Source: a virus. From it: a stretch of DNA of 37,297 bases. This document shows, piece after piece, positions 14,173 through 22,970 of this stretch. The notes below the pieces were generated by a model. That model was given only the letters and a program-made list of their open reading frames with translations, was not told where the DNA came from and made no database searches. Position 1 is the first letter of the stretch. Each line of letters begins with the position of its first letter. Location: positions 1-37,297 of the IMG/VR virus record IMGVR_UViG_3300038307_000206. One strand, 5' to 3'. The position numbers and the translations under genes are program-made.

Positions 14173-16094
14173 AGCTCTAAATCTAATTTATCTTTTTTAT
14201 CGTTATGAAGCCAGCTAGATAGGTTCTGTTGAGTTATCAAGAAAGGAACATAAGCGACCTCGAACCATCCTTTATGATTACCACTCCCTTCCAACCAAAC
14301 TCCCTGCTCCATAGACTGACAAAAAGGAACCCACTTATGAACGTGAGGATTCCCTAAGATAATATCCTTAAACTTATCCTCACAAGCAAAATAGAGATTG
14401 TAGTCAGGGTAAAGCCTGTTAATGCTAGGAAGCAAGCTGGTAGCCAAGTATACATCCCCAGCGTCCTTAGGGATTACCATTATAATGCGCTTGCCCTCGT
14501 CGTCTTCATCTAGATGAGATGAAAATTTGTCATCGCTGATTCTAAGTATTTTTTTATTTTTGTTGTCTATAGCAGTCTGCCTAAAGTAACTCTCAACATC
14601 TTTTCTGCTGTTTTTCTTTGATTCTAAAAGCTCCATCCAATATTTGTGACCATCGTCGTCTTCGTCAACGTGGGTCATGTTTAAAATTTTGTGATAAGCT
14701 TCTGTTAGCCACTGCTTATCCTCCTTGATACTGTTGTCTATGGGAATATAGGGGTTTATCTCTTCCTCCTCGCCCTCCTCAAAAACAGATTCGTCTACAA
14801 AGGGGGCATCGTCCACGAAATCGCATATCTGTTTTCCTATAACTGGAGTATCGAAATTTAATAACACCCATTTTCTGGCCTGCTTGCCCATTTTAGCTCT
14901 TTCTTCATCAGTCATATTATAGACTTTACGAAGCTGTTCTAGGATTGACTCTGGCTTGGTGGAAGCTTTTCTAAACTCCGTGCCTTGCTCTCTGTATTCG
15001 GACCACTCTAAAGGTAAAGATGCGGCTTCTTCTACGCAAGAATCCACGCCACAGCTATAGTTCGTAACTAGCGTAACCAGTTCGGTTAGTTTCGCTTCTT
15101 GGATTGGGATCTCTTGACCGCCGCTAGTGAATGGATGGCAATATACATCCATTAAGTTGTAGACTTCATTTAATTGAGTCTCGGTTGCTGCTGTACCTAT
15201 ATTTACAGTTTTTACAGTTTTCTCTGACTCGCAGTTTTTACAGTCTAATACGTTTTTTGTATATGGTTGTACCTCGTAATGTTTACATTTGGCGCAGACA
15301 TACGTTGTTAGTATATCCTCGATTGGTATATCGTATTCTTTCGCTAACTTAGGAATGCCCCAACCTTCTTCGAAGCTTGTATGTAGCAACAGTTTCGCTT
15401 TCGCATTTGGGTGAGCCAACTTAAAGAGGGAAAACCCTTCTAGAAGGTTGGGTACAGATTTTCTTAATTGATTCCTAAATACAAAGCCAATGACAAAATT
15501 ATCTTTAAGGTTAAATTTATTTCTAAGCTCATTCCTATTCTTTAATCTCTTAAAGTACGTACACTCTACTGCCCCTCTTACTGTTTTAACATGTTCATGC
15601 CCAAGTCTCCTAAGTTCTTGAGTTGCGAAGTTGCTCCATATCCAATAGTTATCGACCTTTTTTGCCGTTTTAACGGCTGATGGTAAAATAGGTAAGGAAT
15701 CAAGCGTCGTCCATATGCATGAAGTGATTTTACTAAACCATCGTTTAGGAACTGCAAAATCTACGCCCCAAATATCTTGTACTGCTATATATACGTCGGG
15801 TTTAAAGTCCTTAACGACCTCGTCAATAAAAAGGGAACCGTAATTTATATTCCTCTGTATTGAGGGATCTTTAGCTTTCGCCCCGCGTAGCTGGTCGGCA
15901 GGCGGTATGCATCCAACGCTTTCCCAAGGCGTTTTATCAAGCATCACGTTATCTTTGTTCATACCACAACAATAGTGCAGTATCTCGTATTTACCGGTCT
16001 TATATAAATAAGATAAAACAGCTCTGGCATTTCGGCCAAAGCCCGTTTTCATTAAAGCAAAGTCGCTTTGGAATAATAGCTTTTTCTTCTTCAC
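14160..16094 (-). CDS. Glycosyltransferase family 4 with inserted zinc ribbon, fused to the N-terminal half of a GT9 domain
   Basis: This 644-residue fusion has three recognisable parts. Residues 1-430 are a GT-B fold GT4 transferase: glycine-rich start KTGFGRNAR, donor-binding loop FRNQLRKS (207-213), and the acidic motif SGGQEIPIQEA (324-334, family E-x7-E form). Inserted at 267-288 is a four-Cys zinc ribbon (CAKC and CKNC). Residues 430-535 are a highly acidic linker. Residues 535-644 (RIIMVIPKDAGDVYLATSLL, then YPDYNLYFA) form the first Rossmann half of a GT9 heptosyltransferase, completed by the next gene. The start is GTG with no Shine-Dalgarno sequence. Products likely transfer sugars onto a phage or host glycan. 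Confidence 0.85.
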   Translation of the reverse strand: MKKKKLLFQSDFALMKTGFGRNARAVLSYLYKTGKYEILHYCCGMNKDNVMLDKTPWESVGCIPPADQLRGAKAKDPSIQRNINYGSLFIDEVVKDFKPDVYIAVQDIWGVDFAVPKRWFSKITSCIWTTLDSLPILPSAVKTAKKVDNYWIWSNFATQELRRLGHEHVKTVRGAVECTYFKRLKNRNELRNKFNLKDNFVIGFVFRNQLRKSVPNLLEGFSLFKLAHPNAKAKLLLHTSFEEGWGIPKLAKEYDIPIEDILTTYVCAKCKHYEVQPYTKNVLDCKNCESEKTVKTVNIGTAATETQLNEVYNLMDVYCHPFTSGGQEIPIQEAKLTELVTLVTNYSCGVDSCVEEAASLPLEWSEYREQGTEFRKASTKPESILEQLRKVYNMTDEERAKMGKQARKWVLLNFDTPVIGKQICDFVDDAPFVDESVFEEGEEEEINPYIPIDNSIKEDKQWLTEAYHKILNMTHVDEDDDGHKYWMELLESKKNSRKDVESYFRQTAIDNKNKKILRISDDKFSSHLDEDDEGKRIIMVIPKDAGDVYLATSLLPSINRLYPDYNLYFACEDKFKDIILGNPHVHKWVPFCQSMEQGVWLEGSGNHKGWFEVAYVPFLITQQNLSSWLHNDKKDKLDLELCTY

Positions 16095-16098
16095 ACTT

Positions 16099-16117
16099 AT
16101 TTAATTGTGACAGTTAA
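16099..16117 (-). repeat. 19-bp sequence shared with 31053-31071
   Basis: ATTTAATTGTGACAGTTAA is identical on the plus strand at 16099-16117, in the 48-bp gap just before the GT4 gene start, and at 31053-31071 inside the Fcl-like gene. A 19-bp match in 37 kb is uncommon by chance but possible in AT-rich DNA. It might be a regulator site. Confidence 0.4.
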
Positions 16118-16142
16118 CAAAGTTTTGTCTGTTTTCGCAAGT

Positions 16143-16733
16143 TTACCAATTTTCGTCATCCTCTAAAACATCTGAGATGTCAGGAGCTTTGACGGATGGA
16201 GTTTCTTTTTTATTCTGAGGTTTTTTTTCTGTACCTGAGTCTGGTGAGGATTCATTCGCAGCAGCTTGCTCGTCCTCCCATTTAAACATGGAAGCTAGGG
16301 TGTAGATAAAATATTCCTTTAGGTGTCTAGCCTCTGCAAAAGTTAAGCCTATGATAAAACTAGCTTTGTTGGTTGAGTCCTCCTTGTCTTCCTTGTTTAC
16401 GGAGTAAGAAAATCCAACTCTACCTTTAGCATTCGAATAGGGGGTGAATTTGAAACGAGTAATCTGCTTCGGGGTGCTATGGTAAGCTGAAAATTCCCTA
16501 TCGGATTCTATGCAATCTAAAATTGCCGCCACCTCATTACGGTTAAATTTAAATTGAGTGCTTGCAGCGGGATTCTCTTTGTTAGCTTTGAACGAACCTG
16601 TTTTCGTCTTATCGTTCCAAGAGCTTTGTTTAATGAACGAACCAAAAAGTGATCCGTCTTTTACGCTGCTCCAAAAAGAACATGCGCTGCCTGTTCCTTT
16701 AGGGTTCGGTTTGTAGAATTGTATTCTTGCCAT
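16143..16733 (-). CDS. Probable single-stranded DNA-binding protein
   Basis: This 196-residue protein consists of a beta-rich core (about 1-150) with alternating aromatic and basic residues (RIQFYKPN, GSLFGSFIKQSSW, FKFTPYSNAKGRVGFSY), a hydrophilic linker, and an acidic aromatic tail DVLEDDENW. A basic/aromatic core plus acidic tail is the hallmark of SSBs (compare bacterial SSB DDDIPF tails), where the tail recruits replication proteins. It matches the type of phage protein beginning xFYLYKPN. It sits 37 bp downstream of the polymerase gene, as expected for a replisome component. T4 gp32 zinc ligands are absent. The function is inferred from architecture and position. Confidence 0.7.
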   Translation of the reverse strand: MARIQFYKPNPKGTGSACSFWSSVKDGSLFGSFIKQSSWNDKTKTGSFKANKENPAASTQFKFNRNEVAAILDCIESDREFSAYHSTPKQITRFKFTPYSNAKGRVGFSYSVNKEDKEDSTNKASFIIGLTFAEARHLKEYFIYTLASMFKWEDEQAAANESSPDSGTEKKPQNKKETPSVKAPDISDVLEDDENW

Positions 16734-16770
16734 TTTAGTTATTATATTTAATATTTATTTGTTTTTCCAG

Positions 16771-19344
16771 TTAGTTTCTGACTTCTGAAAGCTTTGTGTA
16801 AACGTGGCTATCTTGTACTGCTATTAGGTCAGCAAAGACAGCTTCTTCGACTTTTTTACCTTTTATTATTACGATGTTACCCTCCTCTGGGTACTTATCC
16901 CCATTCAAACTTTTGCAGGTATTCAGCTTCTCGTTAAACATTAGAACCTTCATAATTCCAGTATCGTCGGATATAGAAGTCCTCAACATGCTGTTCCCTT
17001 TTTTTGTTTTACCTATATGTGGCTTTTCGAAAATAGTGCCAATGAATGTAGATAGTCTCCCTATGGGGCTATTTTCAACCTCTCTTATACTAACTAGGTT
17101 GTCAGTTTTTTCTTCAAATATATCTTTTAAGCTGACTCCGTGGTTGTATCCCAAAAGCCTATTTTCATAATACCAGTTAGCGAAACTTTCTGATTTTATA
17201 TTCTGAGAATAAATCAATCTATAAAGTTCTGTATTTTTTCTAATTGTGTTTATCCGGCTATCCTTGATAATAGGTCTGCCTTTCTCGTCTTTTAACTCTT
17301 CGTTTAAAGCTTTGACGCATTTAGTTAGGTCATAGTTGTACGTTTCAGCTATTGGCATTATGGCAATCTTTTCCCTTTCTGTTAGCTTGCTCCATACTTG
17401 AGCTTCGTAGACTACTTTTGTGCGAGACTGCTTGAAGCCCTCTAAAGCCCCAGCTTGTATGAGAGGGCATAATACAGGCAGCGTTAACCCAGCTTCATTT
17501 GCCCCTTGGAATATTTCAAACTTGTTTGCGTACTCCTTTCTGAAGTTCATTAACTTCTCCACCGACTTATCCGATATCCCTTTGATAGATAATAAACCAA
17601 ACCTTATATTGTCACCTTCAATTTTGAAATCTAAGCCTGACTTTAAGATGTGGGGAGCCATAAGTTTAATTCCAAAAAGGTCTAACTCCCTTTCTATTTT
17701 GGCGATTTCGGTAATAGGATCGGGTTCATGCCTCGTCATTTTAAGTAGAGACAGAAAAAACTCTTTTGGATATTTGAATTTTAAATAAATCGTAGAAGCT
17801 GATAGGGCAGCGTAAGCTATAGAATGAGACTTATTAAAAGAGTAGTTAGCCGAGTCCTCTAAAACACTCCAGAGGACATCTCCCACGTCAACATTACCTT
17901 TATCCCCCATCCATTCACTTGTAAGCCTATTTTCCTCTACCTTGTCAGCAATCTTCTCCTTCCATTCCCTTACTTGAGCCACTTTCTTTTTCCCGACTAT
18001 ACGACGCAAAATTTCCGCTTCATCTAATGTGAAGCCGATTTTGTGAGCCATCTTCATCATCTGCTCTTGGTAGAGACAAACTCCCCCTGTGCTTTTTAGA
18101 ATATCATCAAAGAAAGGATGTATGGAATCGTAAACATCGTTATTAGAGTAGTTGGAATACTGATCAACAAAAGCTAGTGCCCCCGGTCTTCCTAAAGCCA
18201 ACACCGCGCTCAACTGTTCTAGATTTTTAGGTTTTACTTTCTGGCAAACTCTGAAGTTGGTGTCAGCCTCTATTTGAAATAGGCCGTGTGGAGCTCTCAG
18301 GTCTTGCAGGTTTTGGTAAATAAAATTATCGTTAAGATCTATATCCTCAACGTCTATCCCTATCTCCTTACATGCGTTATCTACAACCGAGACGCTCCTT
18401 AGCCCCAGTATGTCAAGTTTTGTATTGGTTAGAGAAACCCAATTCATATCAAAGCCAGAGATAGGGTTCTTGTCTGAGGACAACTCCAAGGGGCAAGACT
18501 CCTCTAGTTTACCATAAGACAAAAGTATTCCGGAAGGGTGAACTCCTTTGTTTTTAATTAGGTTTTTTAGTTTTAATGCTATTCTATAAACCTCCTCATT
18601 CTCGTTAAACCATTCGTCAAGCTGTTCAACTTCTTCTCTTGCTATCTCAAGGTCAGTTACTTTCCCAAAAACCTTAGGTATTAGAGAGGAAACCATATTC
18701 ATTTCAACCTCGGTTTTACTGCCTGCTATTTTCCCACACTCTTTTATAAGGAGTTTACTGCTAAGTTTATTAAGGGTTAAAATCTTTGCTGTCTTACCTT
18801 TGAATTTTGTCTCTAAATACTCTAAGACCTGTTGGCGCTTATAATAACAAACGTCAATATCTACATCACACATTAACTCTCCGTCTAAATATGTTATCCC
18901 TCCTACTACTTGTTTTTTTGCTCTGGTTTTAGATATAAACCTTTCGAAAAATAGGTCGTATTTGACAGGATCTATTTTAGTTACCCCAATTAAAAACAAA
19001 ACTAAACTACCGGCAGCAGAGCCGCGACCTTGTCCGACTGGGATGTTGTTTCTGTGACAAAAGTGAACCACGTCCCAAACCAAAAGAATATAGTCGGTAA
19101 ATCCTAATTCGTGAATAGTGTTTAGTTCATACTTGCCCCTGTTTACGTAGTTGGGGTATTCATCTGGGGTCACTTCCTCTTTGATCCTCTTTATCCCTTC
19201 GTTACATAAGGACTTTAAGAAACTAAAGTTGTCGTTACCAGACAGTTTTACGCCTTTTTTGTTTGGCTTAAAATTTGGCAGTCTGACTCCGTGGATTTCT
19301 AAGTCCAAGTCAGAGAAATTACTATTAAAAGTCTTTTCAGTCAT
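16771..19344 (-). CDS. dnaE: DNA polymerase III alpha subunit, polymerase part without PHP domain (DnaE-like)
   Basis: This is the replicative polymerase, C family. It begins with the region right after the PHP domain and then has the palm: IPVGQGRGSAAGSLVLFLIG, and CDVDIDVCYYKRQ with the catalytic Asp pair (D-x-D), followed by the thumb/fingers (GVHPSGILLS, PHGLFQIEAD, LALGRPGA, YQEQMMKMAHKIGF, SFNKSHSIAYAALS) and a C-terminal OB-fold (IGTIFEKPHIGKT...). At about 857 residues it lacks only the PHP domain, which is a separate gene at 21195-21953 with three genes between. The start is ATG at 19342-19344; a TTG two codons earlier is possible. Clamp and clamp-loader genes are not in this window. 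Confidence 0.95.
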   Translation of the reverse strand: MTEKTFNSNFSDLDLEIHGVRLPNFKPNKKGVKLSGNDNFSFLKSLCNEGIKRIKEEVTPDEYPNYVNRGKYELNTIHELGFTDYILLVWDVVHFCHRNNIPVGQGRGSAAGSLVLFLIGVTKIDPVKYDLFFERFISKTRAKKQVVGGITYLDGELMCDVDIDVCYYKRQQVLEYLETKFKGKTAKILTLNKLSSKLLIKECGKIAGSKTEVEMNMVSSLIPKVFGKVTDLEIAREEVEQLDEWFNENEEVYRIALKLKNLIKNKGVHPSGILLSYGKLEESCPLELSSDKNPISGFDMNWVSLTNTKLDILGLRSVSVVDNACKEIGIDVEDIDLNDNFIYQNLQDLRAPHGLFQIEADTNFRVCQKVKPKNLEQLSAVLALGRPGALAFVDQYSNYSNNDVYDSIHPFFDDILKSTGGVCLYQEQMMKMAHKIGFTLDEAEILRRIVGKKKVAQVREWKEKIADKVEENRLTSEWMGDKGNVDVGDVLWSVLEDSANYSFNKSHSIAYAALSASTIYLKFKYPKEFFLSLLKMTRHEPDPITEIAKIERELDLFGIKLMAPHILKSGLDFKIEGDNIRFGLLSIKGISDKSVEKLMNFRKEYANKFEIFQGANEAGLTLPVLCPLIQAGALEGFKQSRTKVVYEAQVWSKLTEREKIAIMPIAETYNYDLTKCVKALNEELKDEKGRPIIKDSRINTIRKNTELYRLIYSQNIKSESFANWYYENRLLGYNHGVSLKDIFEEKTDNLVSIREVENSPIGRLSTFIGTIFEKPHIGKTKKGNSMLRTSISDDTGIMKVLMFNEKLNTCKSLNGDKYPEEGNIVIIKGKKVEEAVFADLIAVQDSHVYTKLSEVRN

Positions 19345-19537
19345 TTTCAATCGCTCCTTCTATATCTAATCTATGAAGAACCTTTTTAAGCGTATCGATT
19401 GTATGCTTTTTAGAGAGCTTGTAACAAACGTTAGCTTTATTCTTCTTCTCTCCTCTAGAAATAACTACCATAAAATAATCTAAGTTATCTTTTTCTAGTT
19501 TATCTTTTAAGTCCTCTAAGTAATCTAAAGATGGCAT
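19337..19537 (-). CDS. Hypothetical protein, 66 aa, between exonuclease and polymerase
   Basis: This small soluble protein (MPSLDYLEDLKDKLEKDN...) starts inside the end of the DnaQ-like exonuclease gene by one base and ends inside the polymerase gene start (8-bp overlap). Predicted pattern: helix, strand (YFMVVISRG), strand, helix. No family is recognised. Its position inside the split replicase operon suggests a role as a polymerase-associated small subunit, comparable in position but not in recognised sequence to theta of Pol III. That is inference from context only. Confidence 0.75.
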   Translation of the reverse strand: MPSLDYLEDLKDKLEKDNLDYFMVVISRGEKKNKANVCYKLSKKHTIDTLKKVLHRLDIEGAIEND

Positions 19538-20193
19538 TATATGTTTATTTGCATTTTTAGCTTGTTCCAGACTTTTATGTTTAAGCGCAGGTCAACTATA
19601 GCGTCATGCAGCTTATCATAATCATGTTTTATATCAAACTCCTTGCCAAGAGCTGTTAGGTTACTTTTAACCCTTCTTCTCCTCGTGTTCAGTATTTTGT
19701 ATTGGTAAAGGCATAGCTCTCTGTTGCTAAGTTTTCCTCCTTCATTTCTGAAAGGTATGTCATACTTGATACCCCTAGCCAAACAATTAGTATCTATTAT
19801 CTTTTCTACTAAGTGGTTATAGCTCTCTCCCATGAATTCGTAATACCCTTTCAGCAAATATAAGTCAAATCCTAAAAAATTATGACCAACTATATAGTCG
19901 CATTCATCAAGCCAAGGTGACATTTGTTTGAAAGCCTCCTCTGGGCTGATAGCTTTTGACAAGAATTTCTTCTCGTTGTAGCCAGTTATTCTAGCCGCTT
20001 CCTCTCCGACCCTTAAGTCTGTGTCCCATTTTATATATAGATCTTGAGAATCGAGAATTTTGTTTCCTTTATATTTTATTAGGCCAGCTTGCCAAGGGCG
20101 GTTTTGACAAAAGTTCAGGCATAAATTGTACGTCTCGAAGTCGCAAAAAGTATATACTTTATCTTGATTGAATCTAAGTAAATCTTTATTCAT
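19537..20193 (-). CDS. DnaQ-like 3'-5' proofreading exonuclease (DEDDh)
   Basis: This epsilon-type exonuclease of 218 residues probably edits errors of the C-family polymerase. Motif I is TFCDFETYN with D18 and E20, motif II GHNFLGFDLYLLK with D110, and motif III HDAIVDLRL with H196 and D201 in the H-x4-D spacing of the DEDDh class. It lies two genes upstream of the polymerase core, overlaps the preceding gene by 8 bp, and is followed by a 66-residue protein. A clamp-binding motif was not recognised. The DEDDh exonuclease assignment is secure. Confidence 0.92.
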   Translation of the reverse strand: MNKDLLRFNQDKVYTFCDFETYNLCLNFCQNRPWQAGLIKYKGNKILDSQDLYIKWDTDLRVGEEAARITGYNEKKFLSKAISPEEAFKQMSPWLDECDYIVGHNFLGFDLYLLKGYYEFMGESYNHLVEKIIDTNCLARGIKYDIPFRNEGGKLSNRELCLYQYKILNTRRRRVKSNLTALGKEFDIKHDYDKLHDAIVDLRLNIKVWNKLKMQINI

Positions 20194-21202
20194 TAGTTAT
20201 AGTCTCGCCGTCTTTGGGGAAAAAACCAACTGAAGCCATACTCTCGTATTCTTTAATGTTGCTAATGCTTATGGATCTATCAAGCATTAATTCATTATCA
20301 ATAAGCACTTTGATATCTTTCGCTTCGTTTTCTATATTGACTTCCGTTGCTGAAAATTGTCTGCCATAGTTAGTTAGGTTAATTAATTCGCCGTCTATAT
20401 ATACCTTATGTTCGCAACCCTTCTTGTTAACTAAATAAACGTAAGGTTTGGTTTTGTCTTTTGGGTTGTACGCTACGCCAACTCCGCAGGGGGTGCATTT
20501 ATCTATCTCACTATTTGGGAAAATGTTTCCCATTCTATGCTCTTTGTTGTCGCTTTTAATTATCTTTATATTGTTATATTTAATAAAGGGTAGTATTTTG
20601 TGCGCAGTGCCCTCTTCTACCGATCTATAGTTACCGTCAGGTAGAGTATAGGAACGGTCCGCCTCCCATTCATCTATTGTTTTGGGTAGTCTAAGATTCT
20701 CGCTGAAGAAGCGAGAGCTGCCTCCCACCATCGTGATTTCGTAAAAAGATTCTTTTTCGCTGCCCGAGTCAAAGAAAATAGCATCCGCCTTCTCTAAAGT
20801 ATGAAAAAGATCACTTATTACATTAGCGTCCTTATGTCCTATAATGTTATCGTAATCAGTATAAATAAAGCTGTCATAACCCAAAAGCAATGCCATGTTA
20901 GCCCCAATCGAGCAATTGCTGCAGCAGGTATAAGATGTGCAATTTGGATAGATGTGTATATATAATTTTCCGTTTGCAAACCATCTTACTCGAGACTTAC
21001 TTCTATCTAATAGTATGTTTTTATTATTGTAGAAATAGTAATCAGATAAAGCTTGATACCTGTCTCTTACTGGAAAATTTGAAATATGTAAAACATCATA
21101 GCCAAACTCTTTGAATCTGCTAATACAGTCAACCATGATAGACTCTTTCTCTATACTTGGGCAATAGCTATGTACTATGATTAAATTCTTATGCTTACTC
21201 AT
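20186..21202 (-). CDS. Putative GT-A-fold glycosyltransferase lying inside the split polymerase locus
   Basis: The 338-residue protein begins NLIIVHSYCPSIEKES and has ANMALLLGYDSFIYTDYDNI, where DYD resembles the DxD metal site of GT-A transferases working on nucleotide sugars. A Cys-rich segment (SYTCCSNCSIGA) lies just before it. The N-terminal two thirds looks like a small GT2/GT32-like fold; the last 100 residues are beta-rich (YVYLVNKKGCEHKVYIDGE). It overlaps both neighbours by 8 bp, so it is a fixed part of the replication operon, between the PHP-domain gene and the exonuclease. Whether it glycosylates DNA, protein or glycan is unknown. Confidence 0.65.
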   Translation of the reverse strand: MSKHKNLIIVHSYCPSIEKESIMVDCISRFKEFGYDVLHISNFPVRDRYQALSDYYFYNNKNILLDRSKSRVRWFANGKLYIHIYPNCTSYTCCSNCSIGANMALLLGYDSFIYTDYDNIIGHKDANVISDLFHTLEKADAIFFDSGSEKESFYEITMVGGSSRFFSENLRLPKTIDEWEADRSYTLPDGNYRSVEEGTAHKILPFIKYNNIKIIKSDNKEHRMGNIFPNSEIDKCTPCGVGVAYNPKDKTKPYVYLVNKKGCEHKVYIDGELINLTNYGRQFSATEVNIENEAKDIKVLIDNELMLDRSISISNIKEYESMASVGFFPKDGETITNE

Positions 21203-21953
21203 TTAGGGCCTTTCCCCAGTTCTCAAAGCAAAAAGTGTCGGAGGACATGTTGTTAAGCTGTGGCTTCTCTAATGTGCTTCTATTATTAATGCACCTAAAA
21301 GTTAGGTAGGCTTTAAAGTCTTCTTTGTTTTTGTAAAAGACGCTTTGAGTGTTTACTTTTTCGTACTTAGATACAGAAGCGTAATCTTCAACCAAGTCTT
21401 TTAGTATGTGATCATATGGTAGATTGTTATTCTCTACGAAGATCACGGGCTTACAGAAGCTAAAGTCTGGAACACAACCACGACTACTGAAATTATTCTG
21501 AAACACAAAGGAATCGTAGAAAGGAACTGCAAGCAAAAGGTCTTTGTCGCTCCAGTTATTCTTTATTGATTCAAAGTCAGTTCTTGGCTCGTAATAGAAC
21601 CCTTCGGTGGCAGCTTGGCTATAGATTTTGATTAACCTTTTGTACCCGTTCTTGTTTTTACAGAAGATAATATACTTGCAGGAAGTCTGAATGGACGCCT
21701 CGTTCTTTTTATGAAGATCTTGGCAGACGGTAATCCTAACCCCAAATATTAGCTTGATCTTCAGCTTGGATAAGTTTGAGTAAGCCTCCAAAAACCCACC
21801 CATGCAGTCATCAACCAAATAAACTTCCTTTAGGGAATTCTCTTGAGCTATTTGAGGAATCGAGTCTGGCCCATTAGGCTCAGATCCAGACGCCAAAGTC
21901 AGTATACTCCTGCCTAGAGAATAGTGGCTCTTGAATAATGGAATGATGTCCAT
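21195..21953 (-). CDS. PHP domain of DNA polymerase III alpha as a separate gene
   Basis: This 252-residue protein corresponds to the N-terminal PHP region of DnaE and ends where the polymerase core gene would begin. The family layout is visible: start IIPLFKSHYSLGRSI (DnaE: VHLxVHSxYSMxxG), SIPQIAQENSLKEVYLVDD, KIKLIFGVRI, then NKNGYKRLIKIYSQA and GFYYEPRTD. The HxH metal pair of active PHP domains is lost (L6 and K8 at those places, H10 out of register) and the DHG/DFT segment reads DDC, so it is probably a structural, inactive domain like that of E. coli. The gene starts at a predicted transcription start. Confidence 0.85.
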   Translation of the reverse strand: MDIIPLFKSHYSLGRSILTLASGSEPNGPDSIPQIAQENSLKEVYLVDDCMGGFLEAYSNLSKLKIKLIFGVRITVCQDLHKKNEASIQTSCKYIIFCKNKNGYKRLIKIYSQAATEGFYYEPRTDFESIKNNWSDKDLLLAVPFYDSFVFQNNFSSRGCVPDFSFCKPVIFVENNNLPYDHILKDLVEDYASVSKYEKVNTQSVFYKNKEDFKAYLTFRCINNRSTLEKPQLNNMSSDTFCFENWGKALNE

Positions 21954-21959
21954 GACTCC

Positions 21960-21988
21960 ACTATAGTTGGTGGGGGTTGTCTTGTCAA
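21960..21988 (-). promoter_or_regulatory. Promoter of the CCCC-spacer family, upstream of the PHP gene
   Basis: TTGACA (21983-21988), a 17-bp spacer with CCCC at spacer positions 7-10, then TATAGT (21960-21965) on the minus strand. Only 6 bases separate the -10 from the PHP gene ATG, so the transcript would be leaderless. The consensus -35 and ideal spacing make this a strong call. Confidence 0.8.
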
Positions 21989-21989
21989 G

Positions 21990-22970
21990 CTAAAAGTCAA
22001 ACAAATCATCTATTATGTCTATTTGCTTACTTGGATGAGGGTGAGCGGGGCATCCGTCATACCTCTTCTCTACTATCTTCTCACCTTTTTTTTGTTTCAA
22101 ATTTTCTTTTTTTCTCGCTGATCTGATAAATTTAGAATCCTTATCTTGTAGCTCGTAATAGTCAAAAGCGTCTAGGTATGGGCATCTCCAAGTCTTGCCA
22201 GCCTTACACATCCAAGAGGACTTTCCGTCTTTAGCGTAATTGGTTCTCGCATCTTTCTCCGAAAATGAATTTATTTGTTTGTAACAACTCTCTAAAAAGT
22301 ATTCAAAACCTTCAAGTTCCTCCACTGTGTAAACACATTGTTGTGCGGCTGACTTAGGAAACCTTAGGAATAGAAACTCAATAGTAGGTTTAAGTGTTGG
22401 CCAAAGTTTTAAAGAAGCTAAAGAGTAAGACATCGCTTGTATGTTTGCGGTAAGCTCTTCTCCTCTAAATTTTTGCTTACTGCTTTTGTAGTCTACAATT
22501 TTGATGGTCTTATCTTTTTTGTACATTATAGGCTTATCCATGAAGCCTCGTATTTTGTATTTTGGTTCCTCGCTTACTATTAAGAACTCTTTTTCTGGGT
22601 CGGTGACCTTTCCTCCTTCTCCGAAAAAGTCGTACCTCAGACCAACTACAATCATCTTATTGATTAACTCATAATTCTCCTCCGAGTTCATTGGTAGGTC
22701 GTGTACTTTTGTGTCTCGGTTTAAATGTTTGATTATTAATCTTTTAATAGAGGGGCTTCCGTCTAAGCTAGAAGCTTTTGAGATTAACTCTTTATGTCGA
22801 TTGTGTTTCTTTTTTAGAATTAACTCAAATACTAAATGACATATAGTTCCACGCAAAGACCCCTCATTTTGTCTCTGGGGTATCTTTAGTTCGTAGTTAC
22901 AATAGTAAGACCACGAACAGCTTTCTAAAGTCTTGATTCTCGACGCTGATAAGATTTTTTCTTTTTTCAT
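21990..22970 (-). CDS. RecB/Cas4-like PD-(D/E)XK nuclease with probable Fe-S cysteines
   Basis: This single-strand exonuclease-type protein of the RecB/Cas4 superfamily has 326 residues. It opens with SASRIKTLESCSWSYYCNYE (first Cys and the QhxxY-like start), then LRGTICHLVFELI (family H). The core is IRGFMDKPIMY with D, followed by TIKIVDYKSS, the D-(x)-YK catalytic pair. C-terminal cysteines in WMCKAGKTWRCPYLD and GCPAHPHP, with the early ESC, could bind a 4Fe-4S cluster as in Cas4/AddB. In the replication operon it probably processes ends for recombination. The start is ATG overlapping the preceding stop (ATGA). Confidence 0.85.
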   Translation of the reverse strand: MKKEKILSASRIKTLESCSWSYYCNYELKIPQRQNEGSLRGTICHLVFELILKKKHNRHKELISKASSLDGSPSIKRLIIKHLNRDTKVHDLPMNSEENYELINKMIVVGLRYDFFGEGGKVTDPEKEFLIVSEEPKYKIRGFMDKPIMYKKDKTIKIVDYKSSKQKFRGEELTANIQAMSYSLASLKLWPTLKPTIEFLFLRFPKSAAQQCVYTVEELEGFEYFLESCYKQINSFSEKDARTNYAKDGKSSWMCKAGKTWRCPYLDAFDYYELQDKDSKFIRSARKKENLKQKKGEKIVEKRYDGCPAHPHPSKQIDIIDDLFDF

